A stretch of DNA of 64,000 nt from Hyphomicrobiales bacterium. GTDB lineage: Bacteria > Pseudomonadota > Alphaproteobacteria > Rhizobiales > MH13. The DNA lies in the NCBI GenBank assembly GCA_017642935.1, contig JAEPOK010000002.1, positions 1 to 64,000 of the forward strand, written 5' to 3'. The notes beneath the pieces are model-generated. The model had not been told where the DNA came from. It did not search any database and saw only the letters and a program-made list of their open reading frames with translations. Both the position numbers and the translations under genes were made by a program. Shown here piece after piece: positions 23,682 through 31,790 of this stretch. Each line of letters starts with the position of its first letter. Positions within the stretch are counted from its first letter, which is position 1.

Positions 23682-25171
23682 GAGGACATATCCACCCGAT
23701 GTTGGATGTTTTCCGATGGCGCTGGATCGCTGGGCATGTCCTCGGCGGGCGCGAGCGTCAGGCTATCAATCACCAGGCCGAGCGCCTGCAGGCGTTCCAC
23801 CAGCGCCACGCGCGAGGAATCAAGACGGGCAAGAACGCTTGGTTCATGCGCCCAGACGGCAATGTCCAGATGCGGCTCCGCGTCGATCTTTGCGGGCGTC
23901 TGATGCAGCGCGACCAGGCCCTCAACGCCGCCCAGCGCTTGGCTTTCGAAGGCAAATCGGAACCGCCAACTGGTCAGGCGGTCGTCGCGGTCGTTCTCCG
24001 AGCCGCCATCCCGGTCAATGGCGACGCCCAAAACGGCAGCTTCTTGGCCGATCAGCAATGGAACATCCCAACGTAGCGCCGGGCCTGTGTCGCCAACACG
24101 TTGGTTGCCGGTATCGCCGCCGGCCTGCAGCAGGTTTAGCCGAGACAGCGCTGCTTCGGCCTTGCCTTTCAGCGTCTGCAGAACGGATGGATCGGTCAGG
24201 TCGGGTGCGTCGAGCGGCAAAGGATGGGCCAACAGCCGACTCGGCTGTGCGCCGTTTGGCAAGGGTGGCGGCGTGGCTGGCTGACCAGCTGACTTGCCTG
24301 GGGCATTGGGATGGGGCTGCTGTGCCGTGTTGTTCGACGATGACGATGTCGCCTGCGACGCTTGAGGCGTGGGCTTACCGTCGCCATCAGGCATCGCTAG
24401 GCCAAGGGCGCGAACTAGGGCGCCGAGCGCGGTCTGCATCGGTGTTTGAGCTGGCTGGGGACCGCCAGTGGATATCGCAGTTGAAGACGCCAAGCCTGAG
24501 CGTGCACCTTCGACAACGCTCTTTAGCGTGGTGGAATCTATCGGCGCATCAGCGTCCAACGCAAAGCCCATGATCCGGCCTAATGCCGCATCCAATCCCT
24601 TAGGCAGACTGGGTTGTCCAGTGAGCTTTGCGACATCGGCAAGCAGCGGTGCGAACGACGATTGGCGTGCCGCATCAGCTCGCACGACAGACGGCGACGT
24701 CTGCGCCGCGCTTGAAACCGTGACGCCAAGGCGCGGCGCGTTCGCGCCACCTTCGGCCTGCACAAGAACCTGCGTTCCAGATGGCGGTGGGGTGGTTCCG
24801 GCAGGCAATGGCAGGCTTGTCTGCACTGTGCTTGCTGGAGATCCCGTGGCGCCTTGTGGCAGCGACAGAGTAAGCGGCAAGCTCGACTGCGCACCTCCGC
24901 TGCCGCCAGGCGCTGGCTGACCGACCGAACCGGACAATGGCTTGCCCAGCGTTTGAAGAAGGGTCAACAGCGCTTGCGCACTGATCTGCTGTGGTTGGCC
25001 AGATGCTGGCGCGCCGGTTCCAGCCATCGATGCGCCCGCGACCAGGCCAGCAAGCGCAGAGGACTGCGCAACCGGCGCAACGCGCGAGCCCGCGCTGGCC
25101 ACCGATTGGCCGGACGGCGCTGCCTGCGAGGCAGGTGATGTGGAAGAGACCGGAGCCATCATCATAACCAT
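23678..25171 (-). CDS. FliK-like protein (hook-length-control family)
   Basis: A 497-residue protein. The long N-terminal region (1-330) is low-complexity, rich in Ala, Gly, Pro, Ser and Gln. The C-terminal part (about 365-490) resembles the Flg_hook domain (DDRLTSWRFRFAFESQALG, DIAVWAHEP, LVERLQALGLVIDSL). Several consecutive ATGs make the exact start uncertain (25171 is the most upstream). No other flagellar genes are in the window, so it is probably an accessory FliK paralog tied to the FlhB-C-like gene it overlaps. Confidence 0.82.
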   Translation of the reverse strand: MVMMMAPVSSTSPASQAAPSGQSVASAGSRVAPVAQSSALAGLVAGASMAGTGAPASGQPQQISAQALLTLLQTLGKPLSGSVGQPAPGGSGGAQSSLPLTLSLPQGATGSPASTVQTSLPLPAGTTPPPSGTQVLVQAEGGANAPRLGVTVSSAAQTSPSVVRADAARQSSFAPLLADVAKLTGQPSLPKGLDAALGRIMGFALDADAPIDSTTLKSVVEGARSGLASSTAISTGGPQPAQTPMQTALGALVRALGLAMPDGDGKPTPQASQATSSSSNNTAQQPHPNAPGKSAGQPATPPPLPNGAQPSRLLAHPLPLDAPDLTDPSVLQTLKGKAEAALSRLNLLQAGGDTGNQRVGDTGPALRWDVPLLIGQEAAVLGVAIDRDGGSENDRDDRLTSWRFRFAFESQALGGVEGLVALHQTPAKIDAEPHLDIAVWAHEPSVLARLDSSRVALVERLQALGLVIDSLTLAPAEDMPSDPAPSENIQHRVDMSS

Positions 25172-25527
25172 CGTCTAATGCGCGCAGGTTAAAGAATGCC
25201 TGATTCGAACCCTCAACGTCACGTCAAGCGATTTTGGGCCTTCCTGCGCTGGGCATTGCATACCCGCCCCACACCGCTTGCCGGCAAGCCAACAAGAAGG
25301 CGCGAGGCGGGGCAGAGCGGCCAAGGGTCGAGGCGGTGGGGCTTGCACCCGACCTCAAGCCATCTCTACAACTTGGCTGCCCGTCGCGGATTGTGATCCG
25401 TGCAGGCCTGCCGTTGTTGCAACGCCCGCATCGTGCCGGTCTGGATAGAGTGTCGCTGTGTTCTGCGTCACAGTTTCGGCGGGGACCCGCGTTTTTCGAC
25501 GACACGTGGTGAGGACGAACAGACCTT
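25172..25527. other. Intergenic region between divergent genes
   Basis: A GC-rich stretch of 356 bases between the fliK-like gene and mmcB. I see no RNA gene and no convincing frame; overlapping small frames on both strands have no homology sense. It should contain the promoters of the two divergent genes. Confidence 0.5.
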
Positions 25528-26001
25528 ATGGAACCGAGCCCATCTCCGCTGGCTGACGGACGTCAATCGGACCGTGCGCTGGCGATCCGGCGCGGCGTAG
25601 CGCGTTTCTTTGCGCAGTTGGGTGCGACCTGTCTGTTTGAAGCCAGTTTGGCGAACGGGCGCCGCGCCGACATTGTCGCGCTTTCGCCGGACGGTTTGAT
25701 CACCATTATCGAGGTGAAATCCTCGCCTGCCGATCTGCGTGCCGACACCAAGTGGCCGGACTATATCGATTTCTGCGACCGTTTTTCGTTCGCGACCGCG
25801 CCGGACGTGTCGCAGGATATCTTTCCCCAGACAGAGGGCCTGATGATTGCTGATGGGTTCGGGGCGCATATCGTTCGCGAATCGCAGTTGATCAAACTGC
25901 ACGCCTCGCGCCGCAAAGCCTTAACGTTGCGGCTAGCCCGAAACGCCATTGGGCGTCTGCATCGGCTGGATGATCCAACCGGCGGAGCGCCAGAGGCCTG
26001 A
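25528..26001 (+). CDS. mmcB: MmcB-family DNA repair protein
   Basis: A 157-residue protein of the MmcB family, a small nuclease-fold protein linked to DNA damage tolerance in alphaproteobacteria. The core has LGATCLFEASLANGRRADIV, IIEVKSSPADLRADTKWPDY and FPQTEGLMIADGFGAH. The D, EVK pattern (RRADIVAL...IIEVKSS) looks like a PD-(D/E)xK nuclease core, which the family is known to share. A bidirectional terminator follows within 15 bases. Confidence 0.93.
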   Translation: MEPSPSPLADGRQSDRALAIRRGVARFFAQLGATCLFEASLANGRRADIVALSPDGLITIIEVKSSPADLRADTKWPDYIDFCDRFSFATAPDVSQDIFPQTEGLMIADGFGAHIVRESQLIKLHASRRKALTLRLARNAIGRLHRLDDPTGGAPEA

Positions 26002-26012
26002 TCCCAAATACG

Positions 26013-26047
26013 AAAAACCCCGCCTGCCGAATGCAGACGGGGTTTTT
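26013..26047. terminator. Bidirectional intrinsic terminator
   Basis: AAAAACCCCGCCTGC (26013-26027) pairs with GCAGACGGGGTTTTT (26033-26047) with one mismatch. A- and T-runs at both flanks suit termination of mmcB on the plus strand and the BA14K gene on the minus strand. Confidence 0.92.
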
Positions 26048-26064
26048 GGGAAGTGATGGCTAAC

Positions 26065-26394
26065 TTACTGGCAGAAAGTGTAGTTGCCGGAGTAGGCCAA
26101 GAAGTAACCGGTCTGCGGGTTGAACGAACGATAGCGGTTCGAGCAGTAGGAATACCAAGCTGGGGTCCAAGGTGCAGGGCGGGCATGCACGACGACCGGC
26201 TGCTGGTGGTAGACAACGCGCGGCTGGTGGGCCTGGGTAAGCGCCGAGCCGACGATCGTGCCGGCGACAAAACCGATGCCGCCTGCGACATATTCATTGG
26301 CGTGGGCGGTGTTGGTGGTGGTGGCCGTAGCGCCAGCAATGGTGGCAACAGAAACAACAGCAGCAACGAGAGCTTTTTTGGGAGCGAAGGTCAT
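26065..26394 (-). CDS. BA14K-family exported protein, copy 1
   Basis: A 109-residue protein with a signal peptide (residues 1-33, ending AHA|N), a glycine-rich hydrophobic segment (VAGGIGFVAGTIVGSALTQA) and the BA14K C-terminal signature WYSYCSNRYRSFNPQTGYFL with a final FCQ. BA14K (lectin-like, immunoreactive in Brucella) proteins are envelope proteins of Rhizobiales. It is a tandem duplicate of the gene at 26624-26953 and shares its leader sequence, including the AGGATGACCC ribosome-binding region before the ATG. Confidence 0.92.
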   Translation of the reverse strand: MTFAPKKALVAAVVSVATIAGATATTTNTAHANEYVAGGIGFVAGTIVGSALTQAHQPRVVYHQQPVVVHARPAPWTPAWYSYCSNRYRSFNPQTGYFLAYSGNYTFCQ

Positions 26395-26572
26395 TGGGTC
26401 ATCCTCTTGGCTTCAAACCCGGCCGGTTGGGTTGGTTGGTCTTGGTGGCCGCGTTTCGATGATGGGAGATTGCCTGACCTGGCTTGGTTCAACTGTGCCA
26501 CGCATCACAGTTTGCTCACTTGTCGAAAAACGATTCTGACCGGTGGAAAATTGCCCGGAGTGACCGGCACAA

Positions 26573-26606
26573 AAAAACCCGCTGGTTGCATGACCAGCGG
26601 GTTTTT
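26573..26606. terminator. Intrinsic terminator between BA14K copies
   Basis: AAAAACCCGCTGGT (26573-26586) pairs with ACCAGCGGGTTTTT (26593-26606). It sits 18 bases after the stop of the second BA14K gene and terminates its minus-strand transcript, so each copy is its own unit. Confidence 0.9.
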
Positions 26607-26623
26607 GCTGGGTTAGACTGGTC

Positions 26624-26953
26624 CTACTGGCAGAAGCGATATTGGCCAGAGACGTGCAGCCAGTAACCGGTCTGCGCATTGAAGGACCGGTAGCGCTGCG
26701 AGCACGAGGCATACCAAGCCGGCGTCCAAGGTGCCGGGCGACCGTGCACGACGACCGGCTGTTGGTGAACAACCACGGTCTGTGGCTGGTGGGCCTGGGT
26801 GAGCGCTGAGCCAAGAATGGTGCCGGCAACGAAACCAATACCGCCGGCGACATATTCGTTGGCCTGGGCGGTGGTCGTGGTGCCAATAGTGCCAGCAAGC
26901 ATGGCGACGGAGAGAGCGGCGGCGATCAGAGCTTTTTTAGGAGCGAAGGTCAT
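26624..26953 (-). CDS. BA14K-family exported protein, copy 2
   Basis: The start at 26953 is fixed by alignment with copy 1: both begin MTFAPKKAL. An upstream ATG at 27115 in the same frame is not plausible. The 109 residues have the same order of parts: signal peptide, GGIGFVAGTILGSALTQA, a His/Gln/Val-rich spacer (VVVHQQPVVVHGRPAPW) and WYASCSQRYRSFNAQTGYWL with a final FCQ. The upstream leader (about 26954-27030) resembles that of copy 1, showing that the duplicated unit includes regulatory sequence. Confidence 0.92.
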   Translation of the reverse strand: MTFAPKKALIAAALSVAMLAGTIGTTTTAQANEYVAGGIGFVAGTILGSALTQAHQPQTVVVHQQPVVVHGRPAPWTPAWYASCSQRYRSFNAQTGYWLHVSGQYRFCQ

Positions 26954-27262
26954 TGGGTCATCCTCTTGGTTCAAACCGGCCGGTTGGGTTAGGAGAGCGT
27001 GTGGCCGTGTTTCGATGATTGGAGAATGACGTAGGGGCTGGCGGGTCTCTGTGTCGCGCATCACACAAACCCACTTCAGGCGAAAACTGCGCATTTCTAG
27101 GATGAATGCCGGCACTCGTATAAGTAGTAAGCCACCTTTTCAGCTTAACCCGGAAATACACTTAGAACCTGAGGGAAAGCCTTCAAATACTAGGCCTTTT
27201 TTAACGCTTGCCCGCCATGGTCCGTGCCAAGACTACAACTCGGGGTTAAGAGCGGGCATCTG
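26954..27262. other. Intergenic region between divergent BA14K and EAL genes
   Basis: A region of 309 bases. The left part (to about 27030) is the duplicated BA14K leader. Positions 27110-27210 are AT-richer and could hold the promoters. No further gene is supported. Confidence 0.5.
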
Positions 27263-28084
27263 ATGACTGATAGAATTGGTTGCGAAGGGTGCAAGAACGC
27301 AGACGCCAATGCGTTCGACATCCCGTTCACGATGGCCTTTCAGCCGATCCTCGATGTGCATGCGGGTCGCATCTGGGGATACGAATCGCTGGTTCGCGGG
27401 AAAAATGGCGAGGGCGCGGGCAAGGTCCTTGCGCAGGTCACCGAAAAGAACCGCTACGCTTTCGACCAAGCCTGCCGCGTGACGGCCATCGAACTGGCCG
27501 GCGCAAAAATGCCGGCAAATTCCGATGCGATGCTGTCGATCAATTTCATGCCGAACGCCGTTTATGAGCCAAAAGCCTGCATCCGCGCGACCTTGGCAGC
27601 GGCCTCCAAAGCGCGGTTCAGCCTGCGTCGCCTTATGTTCGAGTTCACTGAGAACGAGCAGTTTGCCGACGTCGATCACGTCCAGCACATCATCAAAGAG
27701 TACAAGAAGATGGGATTTGCCACCGCGATAGATGATTTCGGTGCAGGGTTCTCTGGCTTAGGTCTGCTGGCCCGTTTCCAAACCGACATGATCAAGATCG
27801 ACATGGAACTGGTGCGAGGGATTGAGAATTCCCCAAGTCGCCAGGCCATCGTTTCCGGCATTTTGGCCATGTCGAAACTGATGAAGTTGAAGGTCTTGGC
27901 CGAAGGGGTCGAAACCGAAGATGAGATGTACGCGCTCGTCGACGCCGGGGTGACGTTGTTGCAAGGCTACTATTTTGCTCGTCCTGAGCTGGAAACCTTC
28001 GTCACCGAAGATGACATTCCCGCCCTTGCCCGCGCCGTGACAGCCTTGTCGGAAACAACCGCCGAGCACGCCGCCGTCGCCTAA
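27263..28084 (+). CDS. EAL-domain cyclic-di-GMP phosphodiesterase
   Basis: The start is placed at the ATG at 27263 (MTDRIGCEGC), giving 273 residues, essentially a lone EAL domain. The catalytic set looks complete: ESLVRG (the EAL motif with Ser), LSINFMPN, FEFTENE, AIDDFGAGFSG, IKIDMELV, AEGVET and LQGYYFARP. It should hydrolyse c-di-GMP to pGpG. Two Cys (GCEGC) and other residues precede the domain, but there is no separate sensor. It could be soluble and controlled by expression or a partner protein. Confidence 0.93.
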   Translation: MTDRIGCEGCKNADANAFDIPFTMAFQPILDVHAGRIWGYESLVRGKNGEGAGKVLAQVTEKNRYAFDQACRVTAIELAGAKMPANSDAMLSINFMPNAVYEPKACIRATLAAASKARFSLRRLMFEFTENEQFADVDHVQHIIKEYKKMGFATAIDDFGAGFSGLGLLARFQTDMIKIDMELVRGIENSPSRQAIVSGILAMSKLMKLKVLAEGVETEDEMYALVDAGVTLLQGYYFARPELETFVTEDDIPALARAVTALSETTAEHAAVA

Positions 28085-28142
28085 GAACATCCGGCGGCTA
28101 TCGGCCTAGCGCCCGACCAGCGGGTTTACAATTTCTATTTCA

Positions 28143-28154
28143 TGTATATGCACA
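28143..28154. promoter_or_regulatory. Candidate MarR operator before the marR gene
   Basis: TGTATATGCACA is a near-palindrome seven bases before the MarR start codon. It matches, with one change in the left arm, the perfect palindrome GTGCATATGCAC found before the KAS II-like gene. This suggests autoregulation and shared control. Confidence 0.6.
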
Positions 28155-28160
28155 CATGAG

Positions 28161-28592
28161 ATGGATGAGATCGATCCCAACCTCTTTCGCAGTCAATGCG
28201 TGCTGACCAAATCACGCCGGGCGGCGCGTTCGGTGTCGCGCCACTTCGGCCGGCTGATCAAGCCGCATGGCGTCACGCCGTCCCAAGCCTCTTTGCTGTT
28301 TGCGCTCTATGGCAGCGAGGCTGCTTCGGTCTCGGAACTGGCCGATGGCATGGCCATCGAACGCTCAGCGCTCACCCGCAATCTGCGCCTTCTGGAGGAA
28401 TCCGGCCTGGTCGAGGCGCAGATCGGCGGACGCGGCGGCGCCAAGGCCTACCGCCTCTCGTCGATCGGGCAGGCCAAACTCATGGAGATGGTGCCGCTCT
28501 GGCACAAAGCGCAGGACGCGTTGCGGGCCAAGATCGGTGAGGATCAATGGCGCCAGATGCAAGCAACACTTGCCCTGCTGGCCGATCTCTAG
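28161..28592 (+). CDS. MarR-family transcriptional regulator
   Basis: A 143-residue winged-helix repressor. The HTH region is VTPSQASLLFALYGSEA, SVSELADGMAIERSALTRNL and RLLEESGLVEAQ, followed by a wing with GRGGAKAYRLS. MarR proteins bind palindromes as dimers and are released by small ligands. A matching palindrome lies before its own start and before the KAS II-like gene 46 bases downstream, so it probably controls that gene and itself. Confidence 0.92.
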   Translation: MDEIDPNLFRSQCVLTKSRRAARSVSRHFGRLIKPHGVTPSQASLLFALYGSEAASVSELADGMAIERSALTRNLRLLEESGLVEAQIGGRGGAKAYRLSSIGQAKLMEMVPLWHKAQDALRAKIGEDQWRQMQATLALLADL

Positions 28593-28612
28593 CCTCTTTT
28601 TTGACTCAATAT

Positions 28613-28624
28613 GTGCATATGCAC
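28613..28624. promoter_or_regulatory. Candidate MarR operator before the KAS II-like gene
   Basis: The perfect 12-base palindrome GTGCATATGCAC lies between the marR stop and the KAS II-like start. The related site at 28143-28154 makes it the likely binding site of the MarR protein. It directly abuts the ribosome-binding site, so binding would block transcription through it. Confidence 0.62.
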
Positions 28625-28638
28625 GAAAGGAAATGCTC

Positions 28639-29913
28639 ATGACCCCCACAAGCAAAGACCCCATCGTGGTCACCGGCATGGGCTTGGTGACGCCGCTCGG
28701 CTGTGGCGTGGAGGCCGTGTGGGATCGCTTGGTCAAGGGAAAGTCGGGGCTTCGCCGGGTCGACCGGTTCCCGGTCGATGATCTGGCAACGCAGATCGCC
28801 GGTATGGTGCCCGGCGCCGAAAATGATGACGCCGGCCTTGATCCCGATACCGTCGTCAGCACCAAGGACCGCAAGAAAATCGACCTCTTCACGCTCTACG
28901 CTCTGGCGGCGGCAAGTGAAGCGCTCGATCAGGCCGGCTGGCATCCAGAAGACCAGAGGCAGAAGGATCGCACGGCGACACTCATCGGCACAGGAATCGG
29001 CGGGTTTCCCGTTGTGACCCAGGCGGTGCGCACGCTGGATGAGCGGGGACCACGGCGCCTGTCACCCTTTGTTGTGCCGCAATTTCTCGGCAATCTAGCC
29101 GCTGGCAATGTGTCAATCCGCTATGGCTTTCGCGGCCCCATCGGCGCGCCGATCACCGCCTGCGCCGCCGGTCTGCAAGGTATCGGTGACGGTATGCGGC
29201 TGATTGCAACCGGCGAAGCCGATGTCGTGCTTGCCGGTGGTACCGAGGCTTGCGTGGACCGATTGGCGCTCGCTGGCTTCAACGCTGCACGGGCTCTCTC
29301 GACCGAGAACGATGACCCAGCACGCGCCTCCCGTCCCTATGATCGCTCGCGTTCCGGGTTCGTCCTGTCGGAGGGCGCCGGGCTGATCGTCATCGAACGC
29401 CTTTCCCATGCCGAGGCTCGTGGCGCGACGCCGCTGGTCACCTTGGAGGGCTATGGCACCAGCGCCGACGCCTACCATCTGACGGCTGGCCCAGAAGATG
29501 GGTCCGGGGCAGCGCTTGCAATTATACGGGCACTGGAGATGGCGCGCACAACGCCAGAAGCCTTCTCCTACGTGAACGGTCACGCCACATCGACGCCCGT
29601 TGGCGATGCTGGCGAGGTCGCGGCGCTGCGGTCTGTCTTCGGTGACAGGCTGCCCAAGGTTCCGATCTCGTCGACCAAATCAGCCACGGGCCATTTGCTC
29701 GGGGCGGCGGGCGCCGTTGAGGCGATCTTCACCGCGCTGGCCATCATGAAGGGCGCAATCCCGCCGACGCTCAACTTCAGCCAAGCTGATGAGGGCGCCG
29801 AGGATTTGGACTTCGTGCCGGACCTTGGGCGTCAAGCCACTGTCGACCGCGCGCTCTGCAACGCGTTTGGCTTTGGCGGCGTCAATGCGGCGATGGTGTT
29901 GGCGAAACCCTAG
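28639..29913 (+). CDS. 3-oxoacyl-ACP synthase II (KAS II, FabF-like)
   Basis: The start at 28639 is preferred because the AAAGGA ribosome-binding site is well spaced; the frame is open upstream, and another ATG lies at 28633. The 424 residues show the full thiolase-fold condensing enzyme, with the Cys-His-His triad in ITACAAGLQG, NGHATSTPVGD and SATGHLLGAAG. It elongates acyl-ACP in fatty acid or specialised lipid synthesis. No acpP or fabG lies next to it; instead it is under an apparent MarR operator. It is therefore likely a second FabF with a special role. Its end overlaps the convergent devA end by four bases. Confidence 0.93.
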   Translation: MTPTSKDPIVVTGMGLVTPLGCGVEAVWDRLVKGKSGLRRVDRFPVDDLATQIAGMVPGAENDDAGLDPDTVVSTKDRKKIDLFTLYALAAASEALDQAGWHPEDQRQKDRTATLIGTGIGGFPVVTQAVRTLDERGPRRLSPFVVPQFLGNLAAGNVSIRYGFRGPIGAPITACAAGLQGIGDGMRLIATGEADVVLAGGTEACVDRLALAGFNAARALSTENDDPARASRPYDRSRSGFVLSEGAGLIVIERLSHAEARGATPLVTLEGYGTSADAYHLTAGPEDGSGAALAIIRALEMARTTPEAFSYVNGHATSTPVGDAGEVAALRSVFGDRLPKVPISSTKSATGHLLGAAGAVEAIFTALAIMKGAIPPTLNFSQADEGAEDLDFVPDLGRQATVDRALCNAFGFGGVNAAMVLAKP

Positions 29914-30611
29914 GGCGCCGTGTCATCGACGATGCGCCCGTCTTCCAAGGTGACGATCCGGTCGGCCAGATCGAGAATGCGGTTGTCATGGGTTACCATC
30001 AGAGTCGTGGTGCCCCGCTCTCGCCCGAGCGCCTGAAGCATCTCAACGACCGTCTGTCCGCTCTGCTTGTCCAGAGCGGCGGTTGGTTCGTCGGCGAAGA
30101 TGATCTGCGGGTTGGACACCAGCGCCCGCGCGATCGCAACGCGCTGTTTTTGCCCGCCTGAGAGGTTGCCAGGCAGATAGGTTCGCCGATCGCTTAAGCC
30201 GACCAGGTCGAGCATGTGATCAGCCGCGCGGACCTGCGCGGCCTCATCGCCCTTGCCATGCACCTGCAGGCCCATGACGACGTTTTGCCGGGCGGTCAGG
30301 CTGTCATGCAGATTGTGCGCCTGGAAGATAAAACCGAGCTCACGGCGCAACATCACCTGCTCCTGCTCGCTGGCGCCGTTGAGTTCGCTGCCAAGCAGGT
30401 TCACCGACCCGTCCTGAACGTCGCGCAGACAACCCATCAAGGTCAGAACGGTGGTCTTGCCCGAGCCGGACGGTCCCATGAGGATGGTTAGCGAGCCGCG
30501 CTTCACCTTAAGCGACACATCGAACACCGCCTGCTTGCGCGCATCGCCCTCGCCAAACCAATGGTTGAGCCCCTGAACGGCGATCGGAAGGTCTTTGGAC
30601 ATGTCCGGCAC
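29910..30611 (-). CDS. devA: DevA-type ABC transporter ATPase
   Basis: A 233-residue ATPase with Walker A (GPSGSGKTT), the Q-loop ([12 protein letters not shown]), signature NLSGGQKQR, Walker B ([12 protein letters not shown]) and the switch His (VTHDNRI). It belongs to the MacB/LolD/DevA branch, which powers tripartite export. It is the last gene of a devB-devC-devA operon, three bases after devC. The partner genes identify it as DevA-like. Confidence 0.92.
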   Translation of the reverse strand: MPDMSKDLPIAVQGLNHWFGEGDARKQAVFDVSLKVKRGSLTILMGPSGSGKTTVLTLMGCLRDVQDGSVNLLGSELNGASEQEQVMLRRELGFIFQAHNLHDSLTARQNVVMGLQVHGKGDEAAQVRAADHMLDLVGLSDRRTYLPGNLSGGQKQRVAIARALVSNPQIIFADEPTAALDKQSGQTVVEMLQALGRERGTTTLMVTHDNRILDLADRIVTLEDGRIVDDTAP

Positions 30612-30614
30612 ACT

Positions 30615-31790
30615 CTAAAACAGGTCAGCGGGATCGGCCTGCGCCAGGCGCCGGGTGGCAATGGCGCCAGACAAGGTGCAGGCGAGGATCGTGCCGCCCA
30701 GCACCGCGAGCGCTCGGGCGACGTCCATCTCGATCGGCAGGCCGGTGGCCGACGACATGCCGGTGTAAATGGCGAGCGAAATTAATAGTCCGGGTATGAA
30801 GCCAAGAACCGCCATGATCACCGCTTCCTCAAACACAATGCCCAGGAAGAAGCGCTGCCTGTAGCCCATCGCTTTGAAGGTCGCATACTCACGCAGATGA
30901 TCGGCAACATCGGTTGAAAGCACCTGGTAGACGATCACCACGCCGACGATCGCACCCATAACAACGCCGAAGCCAAAGATCAGGCCGGTCGGGCGCTCGG
31001 TCGTCTGATAGGACACATCATCAGCGATCGCATGGTCGAGCGGGCGCACAATCACCGCATCGCTGGCGATGGTCGTCGTAATCGTCTCCGAAAGGGCTGC
31101 CAGGTCCTGCCCTTGCTCAGCTCGGATCAGGACGTGTGACGGCGTGCCAGCACTGCGCCGTGGAAACAGCCGCAGAAACGTTTGGTCGGATACCAACAGA
31201 TTGCCGTCGGCGGAAAACCCGGCGCCAATTGCAAAGGTTCCAATGATGTCCATGGAGACGCCACCAAGCTCGGCGGCGAGTGGCTCGTTCAAGCTAGGCA
31301 AGTCATCTGGAGCAAACGCCACCCCACGGCTCATCCGATCGAGAAGTGCAGTGTTTGGCAGACGTAAATCGGACAGTTGTTCGGCATAAGCCGGATTGAC
31401 CACGTTGCGCGCTTCAGGCGGCAGGCCATAGACCTGGAGCGCGGTCGTACCGCCATCCTGGCGCACCCAATCGACCACGCCGAGATAGAGCGGCGCAGCC
31501 TCGGCGACGCCGGGAACCGACAGCGCTTGGAACATGCGTTGCCGCGCGACAGGCGAGCCATCGGCGAGCGTGTTGGCATCGCTGGCCGACATCAGGATGT
31601 CGGCGTGGAGCGGCTGATAGGTGAGATCGATTGTTCGATTGAGGCCGCCAGAAATGCCAAGCTGGGTGAACACCAGGATATTGGCAAACGCCACCCCGGC
31701 CAGCGCCACCGTGAGACGGCTCTTGCTATGGGTGAGTTGCAGCCAACCGATAGGGATACGCCCCAGAAGGCGCGAGAGAAGCGCCGTCAT
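30615..31790 (-). CDS. devC: DevC-type ABC transporter permease
   Basis: A 391-residue MacB/FtsX-like permease with one N-terminal membrane segment (about 25-45), a large periplasmic domain (about 50-265) and three C-terminal segments (near 270-290, 320-345 and 360-380). Sequence such as LTHSKSRLTVALAGVAFANIL and VLSTDVADHLREYATFKAMGY is typical of DevC. It forms a mechanotransmission-type exporter with DevA and DevB. Its ATG overlaps the devB stop (ATGA). Confidence 0.92.
   Translation of the reverse strand: MTALLSRLLGRIPIGWLQLTHSKSRLTVALAGVAFANILVFTQLGISGGLNRTIDLTYQPLHADILMSASDANTLADGSPVARQRMFQALSVPGVAEAAPLYLGVVDWVRQDGGTTALQVYGLPPEARNVVNPAYAEQLSDLRLPNTALLDRMSRGVAFAPDDLPSLNEPLAAELGGVSMDIIGTFAIGAGFSADGNLLVSDQTFLRLFPRRSAGTPSHVLIRAEQGQDLAALSETITTTIASDAVIVRPLDHAIADDVSYQTTERPTGLIFGFGVVMGAIVGVVIVYQVLSTDVADHLREYATFKAMGYRQRFFLGIVFEEAVIMAVLGFIPGLLISLAIYTGMSSATGLPIEMDVARALAVLGGTILACTLSGAIATRRLAQADPADLF

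Noticed and set aside
25200-25215. GATTCGAACC, which looks like the complement of a tRNA T-arm
   Set aside because: The flanking bases do not form T-stem, anticodon or acceptor pairings, so no tRNA is there.
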